A DNA stretch of 64,000 nt from Gammaproteobacteria bacterium (lineage in GTDB: Bacteria; Pseudomonadota; Gammaproteobacteria; UBA1113), in assembly GCA_020051155.1 (NCBI GenBank), contig JAGVJK010000006.1, positions 1-64,000 on the forward strand, read 5' to 3'. A model generated the notes under the pieces. The model saw nothing but the letters and a program-made list of their open reading frames with translations. It was not told the origin of the DNA and did no database searches. Every line of letters begins with the position of its first letter. Within the stretch, counting starts at the first letter, position 1. The translations under genes and the position numbers were made by a program. Shown piece by piece: positions 49,207 to 57,508 of this stretch.

Positions 49207-49923
49207 ATGATCAAAAAGATGGTTCTGAGTGGGTTATGTGGAATGATGAGCGTGACGGCCTTTGCTGCATATCCTTCAGATTATTTTGGATTGCCGGAAG
49301 TTGTCACTTCCGGTTTCTATATCAATGGTCAACTTGGCTGGGGAAGGCAAGAACTGGGTTCCGGCTCCTTTGGGCCAGTGGTCAATGATAGCTTAGGTAT
49401 TGTGATCACGACGCCATCAATAAAAGAAAGCGGTATTGCTGGTCGGTTAGCTTTTGGCTATGACTTTAATAATTTTTTTGGCTTAGAGTTGGGTGGTAGC
49501 GCGTGGGAGCGAAGTAATTTTAATTGGACAACGGTTGATGGAAATAATGTTAGTGGAGCCTTTGGGTCTGGTGATCACGCTAATTACGCGGTAGATTTGT
49601 TAGGGAAAATAGATATCGGTCTTTATCGCGGGTTACATGTTTTTGTTAAAGGTGGTGGTGCCTATGTTTTTAATAACATCGATCTTAACCATCAGTCACT
49701 TATTAACGACTCCGTGTTTTTGACAGCATTAGATAAGAATATTAATGACCGCAACAATTACTTTGCATTGGAGGCAGCTGCGGGGATTGGTTATCAAATT
49801 GATCCGCATTGGGATATTTCACTAAACTATATGCGCATCTTTGGTAATAGCGATAATGTTTTTAGCGGTAATTATAAACCGAAGCTGAGTATGACAACTT
49901 TAGGTGTCGAGTGGGATATTTAA
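49207..49923 (+). CDS. Outer membrane beta-barrel protein
   Basis: The 238-residue product has a signal peptide (MIKKMVLSGLCGMMSVTAFAA). An eight-strand-like barrel follows: GFYINGQLGWGRQEL, GRLAFGYDFNNFFGLELGGS, VDLLGKIDIGLYRGLHVFVKGGGAY, GIGYQIDPHWDISLNYMRIFG and SMTTLGVEWDI. The pattern fits OmpA/OmpW-like small barrels of Legionellales. It stands alone, convergent with rlmI. Role is unknown. Confidence 0.82.
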   Translation: MIKKMVLSGLCGMMSVTAFAAYPSDYFGLPEVVTSGFYINGQLGWGRQELGSGSFGPVVNDSLGIVITTPSIKESGIAGRLAFGYDFNNFFGLELGGSAWERSNFNWTTVDGNNVSGAFGSGDHANYAVDLLGKIDIGLYRGLHVFVKGGGAYVFNNIDLNHQSLINDSVFLTALDKNINDRNNYFALEAAAGIGYQIDPHWDISLNYMRIFGNSDNVFSGNYKPKLSMTTLGVEWDI

Positions 49924-49929
49924 AGCGTT

Positions 49930-51099
49930 TTACTGTACTGTCAGCAAAATCGCATGTAAATAATTGCCTTCGGGAAATGCGGGTAGCAATGCATGATCGC
50001 TGGCCGCGCCATACACACCTAATAGTCGACATTCGCGACGCACCATGCGTGCCGATTCATTAATTAAACGGATAAATTCGCTTTGTGTCATAGCTGCGGA
50101 GCAGTTGCACGTCATGAGCAGGGCACCAGGTTGTAAGACTTTAAAGAGTTGTGAATGTAGGAAGCGATAATATTGAGAGGCTTGCGTCAAATGTTTTTGT
50201 GATGGAGCAAGTTTCGGTGGGTCTAAAATCACAAGATCATAATCACTGGCCATGGCTAAACTTTCACGGGCATCGGTTTCAATAAATTCAATGTTGGAGA
50301 GTTGATTAAGCTCAGCATTACGTTTTGCTTGGGCAATCGCAGCTTCTGAGCTATCGATAGCGGTAACCTGAGCGGCACCTGCTTTTGCAGCATGTAATGC
50401 AAAGCCACCGGTATAGCAATAAAGATCTAACACACGTTTGCCAGTGGCGAGGGCAGCAATGCGTGCGTGATTTTCGCGTTGATCTAAATACAAACCAGTT
50501 TTTTGTGTTTGTGCAAATTGAATAGAAAATAAAACGCCTTGTTCGCGAATCACCGTCTCTGTAGCTTGTGTGGATTGCGTAACAGGTTGTTGCCAACCAT
50601 CTTGTTTCAATGCTTTTGTTTGTGGAAACCAGATGACTTGCTCTAAGGGCAACGATTTTTTCATGCACGCGATGATCAACTCACGATGAGCTTCAACCCA
50701 ATAAGCGGAGCTAGAAACAATGGCGATCTCATTAAACACATCGATGGTTAATCCTGATAAGCCATCACCTTCGGAATTAAAGAGTCGATAAGCATTAGTT
50801 TGTTCATTAGGCAATCCTAGGTTGCGGCGCAACGCAAGCGCTTGTTGCAAACGATATAGGACAACGCTTTCCAAATCAAAAGCAACAGCGCCTTCACAGA
50901 GGGTGAGCATACGAATGCGATATAAAGAGTGCTCGTTAAACACGCCATAGCCGAGGAGCGATTGATTAGGCCCATGCACTTTGACCAAATCGCCGGTGAC
51001 AACAGTTCCCTCTTGTTTGGCGATGGCCTTTGGAAATACCCAAGGGTGGCCTTGTAGGATAGGTTTTGCCTTTTGCGCGGAGAGAGTGATGATCGCCAT
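49930..51099 (-). CDS. rlmI: 23S rRNA m5C1962-type methyltransferase RlmI
   Basis: The 389-residue product has an N-terminal PUA domain (GHPWVFPKAIAKQEGTVVTGDLVKV) and a Rossmann methyltransferase. RVLDLYCYTGGFALHAAKAGA binds SAM. DLVILDPPKLAPSQKHL and LMTCNCSAAM hold the catalytic cysteine as in RlmI-type enzymes. It probably methylates C1962 of 23S rRNA. It marks the left edge of the AT-rich island. Confidence 0.92.
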   Translation of the reverse strand: MAIITLSAQKAKPILQGHPWVFPKAIAKQEGTVVTGDLVKVHGPNQSLLGYGVFNEHSLYRIRMLTLCEGAVAFDLESVVLYRLQQALALRRNLGLPNEQTNAYRLFNSEGDGLSGLTIDVFNEIAIVSSSAYWVEAHRELIIACMKKSLPLEQVIWFPQTKALKQDGWQQPVTQSTQATETVIREQGVLFSIQFAQTQKTGLYLDQRENHARIAALATGKRVLDLYCYTGGFALHAAKAGAAQVTAIDSSEAAIAQAKRNAELNQLSNIEFIETDARESLAMASDYDLVILDPPKLAPSQKHLTQASQYYRFLHSQLFKVLQPGALLMTCNCSAAMTQSEFIRLINESARMVRRECRLLGVYGAASDHALLPAFPEGNYLHAILLTVQ

Positions 51100-51508
51100 G
51101 AAATGTGAGAGCCTCGTGTATAAGAAATCCTTTTCTTTGGTTAATGATTTTTACGACGCAGGATTTTGTCAATTTTAAGGTAGGCGATTGTCAACCTAAC
51201 CGGGTGTGATTGTCAACTTTAAGCGGATTATTGTCAACCTTTGGAACGATAATATGGTTGGTAGCTATCTCAAGATGCTAACCACCGCAGTTGAACTGTT
51301 TAGCGTAAGATGTAGGTAAATCAATAAATTAAGTAATATAATGCAAACGCAGGACTTTAGAAATGCTTGAGGATTAAAATGTGAGTGTAGATTGGTTGAT
51401 CTGTGAGAGTAGCCTGAGTTTCAATGAGCTACAATCAGAAGTTTACGTAACAACACCTATAGTGGTAAGTAAGTAAAAAGACTCTGAAAATCGCATCAGG
51501 AGATTAAA
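51100..51508. other. Left edge of AT-rich island
   Basis: About 409 bases between divergent rlmI and the HEPN-like gene. The first part holds four TTGTCAA repeats (51166-51237). The remainder is AT-rich with no coding frame of note. The HEPN-like gene has a strong AGGAG site. Confidence 0.5.
51166..51237 (+). repeat. Four TTGTCAA repeats at 21-22 bp spacing
   Basis: TTGTCAA occurs at 51166-51172, 51188-51194, 51210-51216 and 51231-51237, with ATTGTCAACYT shared by the last three. Start-to-start distances are 22, 22 and 21 bases, two helical turns. Such same-face arrays occur at ends of IS21-type elements and in operators. No transposase gene lies next to it. Confidence 0.75.
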
Positions 51509-52243
51509 ATGAATAAATGTAAATATAACTATTGTGTTAATCGTCCGAAGCAAAATTTGTATATACGATTTTATTATGCAAGCTTTTTAGATCTAGCATT
51601 TGCAAAATCATTAACATTAAAAAACCCTAGAAATTCAATTGAATTGGTCGAATACAAGTCATATTTTTTACAACAGTCTCTGGAAAAACTCTTCAAAGCT
51701 ATTCTTCTTAATAACGATCGAGACTGCAACTATAGAAAATTTGGGCATGATCTAGTAGAGGCAGGGGAAGAGATATCAAAAGAATTTGGCAATGATAATT
51801 TAAAATTTATAATTAACAAAATATATAAAAATAACTTGTCTCATGGGCTTTCAGCTCAAGATAAATCACGGTTGTTAAATGAAGTCAAAAAATTTTTTCC
51901 GGGGGATGATGAAGCATTCATATTTTTTAAACATCTTTGTTTCTCATTAAATGAAAGTTTTTTTGCCATACGTTATCCAGAGAAAGTTTCACAGAAAGTA
52001 GAACTGCATGAGGTCTTGCGCGGTACTGATATTATTCTTCAAACTATTATCGATGTACATAATAAGTTATTGAAGGAATACTTCAACCAAAGCAGTTTAA
52101 AAAAGATGATAGTTCGTGTATATCGTGGGAAGTATCGAGGGTATTTGAGCTTTTATCAAAAAGCCAAATGGTGTTTAATAACTTTTTTCTCCCAGACACA
52201 GGAAGATATGATAAAAAAATTAATAATCGAAGTGTTTAAGTAA
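51509..52243 (+). CDS. HEPN-domain-like protein
   Basis: The 244-residue product is helical and basic, from very AT-rich DNA unlike the flanking genes. The middle shows FLQQSLEKLFKAILL, then RKFGHDLVEAGEEI and SFFAIRYPEK, a pattern shared with HEPN domains (paired helices, GHDL, RYP). The R-x(4-6)-H ribonuclease motif was not found, so it may be a non-catalytic HEPN or a different type. It has its own promoter region and strong AGGAG. No partner nucleotidyltransferase is adjacent. Confidence 0.65.
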   Translation: MNKCKYNYCVNRPKQNLYIRFYYASFLDLAFAKSLTLKNPRNSIELVEYKSYFLQQSLEKLFKAILLNNDRDCNYRKFGHDLVEAGEEISKEFGNDNLKFIINKIYKNNLSHGLSAQDKSRLLNEVKKFFPGDDEAFIFFKHLCFSLNESFFAIRYPEKVSQKVELHEVLRGTDIILQTIIDVHNKLLKEYFNQSSLKKMIVRVYRGKYRGYLSFYQKAKWCLITFFSQTQEDMIKKLIIEVFK

Positions 52244-52554
52244 TAAGTGTTAAGGGTCGGAATGTGTCAGGGGATACGAGACAAAAAGTTTATTAAGTTA
52301 GTACGCAACGGTGCTTCCAAAACGTTATTTCTTTGCTCATTATTATTTTCTAAATTCTCTAAGTTAATTTGCGTTATTTGTGGCGGATTAATATAAACTG
52401 TTGGAGCGAGCCTCTTTAGTTTAGGCGAACACTTACAAAACCACGGCATGGAAGAATTACATTGCCATTTCTAAATGCTTCGGCGGTGTCTGGTATTGTC
52501 TGTAAAAGACTTTACCTTTTTCAGCTCGATTATACATGAATAATTACTAAAAAT
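52244..52554. other. Gap with two small in-strand ORFs
   Basis: About 311 AT-rich bases. On the minus strand a 26-codon frame (52537-52457) reads MYNRAEKGKVFYRQYQTPP and so on. It is followed by a 60-codon frame (52449-52267) starting MPWFCKCSPKLKRLAP. Both could be fragments of one decayed gene. No further feature was recognised. Confidence 0.35.
52267..52449 (-). CDS. Small hypothetical ORF, possibly a gene remnant
   Basis: 60 residues beginning MPWFCKCSPKLKRLAPTVY, with an Asn/Glu-rich middle (LENLENNNEQRNN). No ribosome site is convincing. It may be a real small island gene or a fragment of a decayed one together with the upstream 26-codon frame. Confidence 0.25.
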   Translation of the reverse strand: MPWFCKCSPKLKRLAPTVYINPPQITQINLENLENNNEQRNNVLEAPLRTNLINFLSRIP

Positions 52555-53769
52555 TTATTTAATCCAGATGTTAATATCATAATTTCCGAGCTCTTTTTGT
52601 TCAAGATATGCCCTGCCAATTGCAATCCCTACGGCAGTTAAAGAAAAAAGATTAAAACCGTTTTTATCCCAGGTGTTAATAATATTGTCGAATGAAGATA
52701 TGCTATTTAGCAGAACTCTGACTTCGTCTATTGTTAATCGATTATTCTGTGTAATTGCTTTTATATTCTCTTTTACAACATTATCCTCTATTTTATATGG
52801 AGATCCGTTAACAGTCAGAGGAATATCTTCAAATAAATATAAACCAACATCAGGATTTAATTTAAATAAGCCATTTTCATTTTCTAGGAAACAAATATTT
52901 TTGATAACAGAGGAAATATTAAGTGTACTGAGAGCTTGTTCAGAAATTTCTTTTAAAAATAATTGAGGATATTGATTAAATATATTTTCCACTATTTCTA
53001 GAGTCTGAAATTGTGTAATTTTTCCGCAGGAAAGAGCTTCTAAGTATTCAAACTTAGAAATAGTAGCATCAATTTCTTTAAATGTATGTGCAACTTTCGA
53101 AAGGTTCAAAAATAACACGTCTTCATTCAGTATGGTTCGATATTTTGTTCTTGAGAAAAGAAAACTGAATGCCAAAATTTTTATAAGGTTTTCATCAAGT
53201 TTAGACGCGACTTCAATAGCTTCATTAAGTGTCAACTCAACAATACTACATTTGGTTTTTTGTACTCTATCAGCAACCAATTTAGCTAAAACGTCATGCA
53301 CTTGGGAGGATTCAGTTCTTCCTGCGCCTTTTATCGCTTCACGAAGTGCCATTTGAACATCAGACTCAGAAAAATTATCTAATTCTAATTGCGATAATCC
53401 TTCAAGCTGTGAATTGAGTCTTTCTAAAAATTTATTTGAGTTAAGGTGAAATTTTTCAAATGCGCGTTCAGCATGAGGATACATTGATGTGTTGTATGTT
53501 TGAGCTAGTATCTGGATAGCTTGCATATCAAAGTTGCTAACTTGGTTATTATTACCTGTTATTGCAACATTGCTTTTTCCATCCTTTTGCTCAATTTTAT
53601 TGAAAGATTGTGAGATGTCGCTTTCCGCGATCTGTTGATTATTATTCCCTTTAATTTGATTGTTTTTTTTAATTAGTGTGCTGAATTTAAATATACCGAT
53701 AATAGCAACTATTATCGGAACAATGATTCCAGCAAGGAGTTTATAATGTATTTCTATCCATTCAATCAT
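52555..53769 (-). CDS. Membrane-anchored protein of unknown function (LPO_1073/Vpar_1526-like)
   Basis: About 404 residues from ATG 53769; a TTG at 53835 inside the fic end would add 22. One N-terminal membrane helix (LLAGIIVPIIVAIIGIF) precedes Asn/Gln-rich beta-like repeats (IKGNNNQ, ITGNNNQVSNF). A mostly helical cytosolic part follows, with VQMALREAIKGAGRTES and LAKLVADRVQ. The GNNNQ repeats and these helices recall the family named LPO_1073/Vpar_1526 as I remember it; not verified. It is co-oriented with and touches fic, so the two likely act together. Confidence 0.6.
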   Translation of the reverse strand: MIEWIEIHYKLLAGIIVPIIVAIIGIFKFSTLIKKNNQIKGNNNQQIAESDISQSFNKIEQKDGKSNVAITGNNNQVSNFDMQAIQILAQTYNTSMYPHAERAFEKFHLNSNKFLERLNSQLEGLSQLELDNFSESDVQMALREAIKGAGRTESSQVHDVLAKLVADRVQKTKCSIVELTLNEAIEVASKLDENLIKILAFSFLFSRTKYRTILNEDVLFLNLSKVAHTFKEIDATISKFEYLEALSCGKITQFQTLEIVENIFNQYPQLFLKEISEQALSTLNISSVIKNICFLENENGLFKLNPDVGLYLFEDIPLTVNGSPYKIEDNVVKENIKAITQNNRLTIDEVRVLLNSISSFDNIINTWDKNGFNLFSLTAVGIAIGRAYLEQKELGNYDINIWIK

Positions 53770-53818
53770 TTCTTGACTCGCTTTTCTAAGCTGGGCATAA
53801 ACAAAAATTAAACTTGAA

Positions 53819-55153
53819 TTAAGTAATATGCTCAATACGTTTTTTCAAATCGGCAGGTGCAATGAAAGTAAATGCCTTACCAGTTCTTTGTTTTAGTAGC
53901 AGCCCAAGGGTTGCTAAATTTAATAAATCAGTACGTGCAGTATCATATGTTACGTTGTGAGATTGGCGGTGTCCCTCAATTTTATAATGCATATTCATAT
54001 GCTTTAACGCATGTCTAATGAGTGCGATTTGTCGGTAATTTAGTTTATTCAAAAGAGTTTGACTGGTGTGTAGTAGCTGTTCGGTTTCAATGATTTCTCT
54101 GCTTTGCTCTTCAATGTATTTATATAGCGTATCAATTGCTTCTAAGATCACATCTAACTGGTGAATTACAAAATAAGTAACATCATTCTCATCTGTTTCA
54201 GTATAAAGATATGCACGTGCATATTGGCTTGGAGCGCGTTTGATAATTTCGGAGATTGAAATATACTCCATCAAACTGTATCCCTGATGTGCCATAGACC
54301 AATAAAATAACGCGCGTGCAGTCCGACCATTTCCATCTACAAAAGGATGGTCATAGGCCAGCATAAAATGTAGTAGTATGGCTCGAATAATAGGATGGAT
54401 AAAAAACTCACCTTTATCTGAGGTTTCATTGGCAAATTTACATAATCTAGTCAGTCTTTCTTTTAATTCATTTGCATTAGGTGGAGTATGCAGTACTTGA
54501 TCCTGATTGTCCCACACCTGAATATCGTCGGTTAATCTTATCTTTCCAGATGTGTTTGGATCATCTAGCGTATCTGTTGTAAGTATGCGATGTAGTTCTA
54601 AGATCATATCAACAGTCAGTGTTTCATCTTTTATTTCACGAACGAACTGCATTGCTTGATAATTATTAAAAATCATTTTTTCACTTGAATCTCTGGGTTT
54701 ACGTTTTGTGCGTAACATCTCTTTTGCAACTTTTCTAGTGGTGGAGGCTCCTTCAAGCTGACTTGATGTAATAGACTCGTTAATGAGAGATTGGACGAGG
54801 TATGTGTTTTTCATTGGTGTGTTTAGAACTGATATGGGGCTTTGAATAGCATTTCCTGTGCTCCGATCTATAGAGTGCAGCTTATGTAAGATATCGTCTG
54901 TGGTTGCTAAAACAAAAGGATTGTTATTCTTATCGTTAAATGGTAGCTGCTTGTATATTGTTTTACGAGATAATTTTATAATCAGCCACCATTGTTCGGA
55001 TGATAGTTCATTAGGTGCTGATAGATGCCTAAGCTTGTCCCAGTGCAGATATTTTCCCTTGACTGTAGTGGAGCGCAGTGCCCATAGCTTATGAAAAACT
55101 TGATTATCTATATGATTTAAATCAAATCTTGGTGGTGGCATTGGTATCTTCAT
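53819..55153 (-). CDS. Fic-domain AMP-transferase with inhibitory helix and winged helix
   Basis: The 444-residue product has the complete Fic motif HPFVDGNGRTAR at residues 269-280. The known inhibitory motif S-x-x-x-E-G is present N-terminally (SSQLEGA, residues 130-136), making it a class II, self-inhibited Fic. The N-terminus has WDKL...SEQWWLIIKLSRK, common to one bacterial Fic subfamily. The last 80 residues (HNVTYDTARTDLLNLATLGLL) look like a winged helix. It could be a toxin-like AMP-transferase, or regulate its own promoter palindromes. Unlike effectors, no secretion signal is evident. Confidence 0.9.
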   Translation of the reverse strand: MKIPMPPPRFDLNHIDNQVFHKLWALRSTTVKGKYLHWDKLRHLSAPNELSSEQWWLIIKLSRKTIYKQLPFNDKNNNPFVLATTDDILHKLHSIDRSTGNAIQSPISVLNTPMKNTYLVQSLINESITSSQLEGASTTRKVAKEMLRTKRKPRDSSEKMIFNNYQAMQFVREIKDETLTVDMILELHRILTTDTLDDPNTSGKIRLTDDIQVWDNQDQVLHTPPNANELKERLTRLCKFANETSDKGEFFIHPIIRAILLHFMLAYDHPFVDGNGRTARALFYWSMAHQGYSLMEYISISEIIKRAPSQYARAYLYTETDENDVTYFVIHQLDVILEAIDTLYKYIEEQSREIIETEQLLHTSQTLLNKLNYRQIALIRHALKHMNMHYKIEGHRQSHNVTYDTARTDLLNLATLGLLLKQRTGKAFTFIAPADLKKRIEHIT

Positions 55154-55171
55154 AACTTTGTATTTTCCGAG

Positions 55172-55260
55172 TTATCTACCAAATTAGTATTAATTGGTAG
55201 ATAACCGGTAGTATAGTTTATGTTTTTTAATAAATCTACCAATTCGGTACAAATTGGTAG
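55172..55260 (-). promoter_or_regulatory. fic promoter with two palindromic operators
   Basis: Operator 1 (55172-55204) is TTATCTACCAA-11 bp-TTGGTAGATAA. Operator 2 (55236-55260) is CTACCAATT-7 bp-AATTGGTAG. The CTACC arms start exactly 60 bases apart. A minus-strand -10 candidate TATACT (55215-55210) lies between them. Operator 1 ends 19 bases before the fic ATG. Extra AATTGGTA-like half-sites flank both. This looks like strong repressor control. Confidence 0.7.
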
Positions 55261-55321
55261 GTTATTGGTATTTGAGGGGGGTATCAATTCAATATTGAAT
55301 AGAACTATCCAATTCTATTAA

Positions 55322-55395
55322 TGGGCCCACTAGGACTTGAACCTAGGACCAAAGGATTATGAGTCCTCTGCTCTAACCAACTGAGCTATGGGCCC
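55322..55395 (-). tRNA. ileX: tRNA-Ile2 (CAU, lysidine type)
   Basis: 74 bases, CCA not encoded. The acceptor stem pairs GGGCCC with GGGCCC, followed by TAGCTCAGTTGGTTAGAGC (D arm), anticodon loop CTCATAA with CAT, and GGTTCAAGTCC (T arm). CAT could be Met, but the TTGGTC variable/T region and GGTTCAAGTCC match the Ile2 type of E. coli better than elongator Met. It borders the island, with its 3' end facing the fic operators. Confidence 0.88.
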
Positions 55396-55431
55396 GCAAA
55401 GGGGGACATTATAAATGAAGCGCTAAGGTTT

Positions 55432-57354
55432 TTAAACCATTTCTTCTGTATCTAAGAAGCTAGCCAATTCTTCAGAACGGCTAGGATGGCGTAATTTCCG
55501 TAGAGCTTTCGCTTCAATTTGACGAATACGTTCCCGTGTGACGTCAAATTGTTTGCCGACTTCCTCTAAGGTATGGTCAGTATTCATGTCGATACCAAAG
55601 CGCATACGCAACACTTTCGCTTCACGAGGTGTAAGGCTGGATAAGACTTTTTGAATCGCCTTGCTCAATCCTTCACCGGTGGCTGCTTCCAGTGGGGAAA
55701 TGGTACCACGGTCTTCGATGAAATCACCCAAGGTGGAGTCATCATCATCACCGATGGTGGTTTCCATGGAAATGGGCTCTTTCGCAATTTTCAACACTTT
55801 GCGAACCTTATCCTCCGGCATCAGCAAACGTTTGCTGAGTTCTTCGGGGGTGGGCTCCAAACCGGTTTCTTGCAGCATTTGCCGAGAGATACGGTTTAAC
55901 TTGTTAATCGTCTCAATCATATGAACCGGAATTCGAATGGTTCTCGCTTGATCGGCAATAGAACGAGTGATTGCTTGACGGATCCACCAGGTGGCATACG
56001 TTGAAAACTTATAACCACGGCGATATTCAAATTTATCCACGGCTTTCATGAGACCAATGTTACCTTCTTGAATCAGATCCAAGAATTGTAAGCCGCGATT
56101 CGTGTATTTTTTAGCGATGGAAATTACTAACCGCAGGTTTGCTTCCACCATTTCTTTTTTCGCAGAACGTGCTTTCGCTTCGCCAATAGACATTTGACGA
56201 TTGAGTTCTTTAATATCCAATACGGTCAAGTTACAAGAGTCTTCAAGGTTGATAATTTTCTTTTGCGCACGAATGATTTCTTTTTCATAGCTAAGTAATT
56301 TCTCAGCATTTTTTTTGTTTTTTGCACAAAAGCCAGTAATCCACTCTAAATTAGTTTCTTGGGTACGGAAGGACGTAACGAATACTTTTTTCTGAATTTT
56401 AACCTTGTTAACACAAATATCCAGAACGAAACGCTCTTGTGAGCGCACTTGCTCTAAGAGACCGCGCATATTGCGGATCAACTGATCCAATTGACGGGGA
56501 GCTAACTTAAAGTTAACAAACATTTCCGCCAATTGAGCCCGATATTTTTCAGTGGTTTTATGTTTTTTACCATGCTTTTCTTCGGCAGCCAGAACTTTTT
56601 TGTATAGAGTTTCTAACTCATCAAAGCGTGTTTTTACTAAGATAGGATCGGGGCCAGTGTCGAGAGGATCGGCATCTTCGTCAGTTTTGGCTTTACCACC
56701 TTCACCTTCTCCGCCTTCATCTTCATCCTCATCTTCAGCAACGGCAACAGTGCTTTCTTCGGCTTCACTAGCGAGTAGTGCATCTTCTTTTTCACTTAAC
56801 TCCATGGCTTCTATATCAGCAAAGCCAGTGATGAGGTCGCTTAATTTGCCGTGCTCAGGATCAATTGCCTTATAAAGATCGATAATTTGTTTAATAATTT
56901 GTGGGTAAGCAGCTAAGGCATTGAGTACCATGCGCAAACCTTCCTCGATGCGACGAGCAATAGCAATTTCGCCTTGACGAGTCAGCAACTCGACGGAACC
57001 CATTTCCCGCATGTACATACGAACGGGATCATTCGTTCTCGCGGCCTCAAGGTGATTGAAGCTAGCAAACTCTTCTTCATCAGCTACAGGGCTAATAACG
57101 CGTTTGAATTGTAAGTCATCGGCATCTGGCGCTACGTCAACCACTTCGATGCCCATATCAAGGATCATATCGATGACGGATTGAATCTGATCGGGTTCAA
57201 TAATTTCAGTGGGCAAATGATCGCTGATTTCTGCAAAGGTTACATAACCTCGCTCTTCGCCTTTATCAATTAGTTGTTTTAACAAGGATTGTCCTTGCTC
57301 CCCTGGTTGGGTCGCACCTGTTTCTTCAGCCATTTTATCGTGACTCAAACTCAT
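55432..57354 (-). CDS. rpoD: RNA polymerase sigma factor sigma-70
   Basis: The 640-residue primary sigma factor. Region 1.1 (about residues 20-80) and region 1.2 ([31 protein letters not shown]) are followed by a non-conserved region with an acidic patch ([14 protein letters not shown]). Region 2 shows [19 protein letters not shown] and [12 protein letters not shown]. Region 3 and region 4 ([27 protein letters not shown]) follow. It ends the macromolecular synthesis operon. Confidence 0.98.
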   Translation of the reverse strand: MSLSHDKMAEETGATQPGEQGQSLLKQLIDKGEERGYVTFAEISDHLPTEIIEPDQIQSVIDMILDMGIEVVDVAPDADDLQFKRVISPVADEEEFASFNHLEAARTNDPVRMYMREMGSVELLTRQGEIAIARRIEEGLRMVLNALAAYPQIIKQIIDLYKAIDPEHGKLSDLITGFADIEAMELSEKEDALLASEAEESTVAVAEDEDEDEGGEGEGGKAKTDEDADPLDTGPDPILVKTRFDELETLYKKVLAAEEKHGKKHKTTEKYRAQLAEMFVNFKLAPRQLDQLIRNMRGLLEQVRSQERFVLDICVNKVKIQKKVFVTSFRTQETNLEWITGFCAKNKKNAEKLLSYEKEIIRAQKKIINLEDSCNLTVLDIKELNRQMSIGEAKARSAKKEMVEANLRLVISIAKKYTNRGLQFLDLIQEGNIGLMKAVDKFEYRRGYKFSTYATWWIRQAITRSIADQARTIRIPVHMIETINKLNRISRQMLQETGLEPTPEELSKRLLMPEDKVRKVLKIAKEPISMETTIGDDDDSTLGDFIEDRGTISPLEAATGEGLSKAIQKVLSSLTPREAKVLRMRFGIDMNTDHTLEEVGKQFDVTRERIRQIEAKALRKLRHPSRSEELASFLDTEEMV

Positions 57355-57508
57355 GTTTTCAAATACCCCTAGCTTTAGGGAACGTTAAGGATGGGTACGT
57401 TCCTAATTGACCAATATAACTAGCTACGTTCATCGAACCAGCCATTCTATTATTTTTTAACCCATATATCCAGATTATGGCATGATTTTTTATAATGCCA
57501 CCCTTCAA

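Noticed and set aside
51100-55321. Integrase-mediated island with att duplication of the tRNA end
   Set aside because: I saw no integrase and no copy of the tRNA 3' end at the left edge, so only adjacency is claimed.
55322-55395. Elongator tRNA-Met for the CAT anticodon tRNA
   Set aside because: The acceptor, variable and T-arm pattern fits tRNA-Ile2 better; the choice should be tested with a tRNA classifier.
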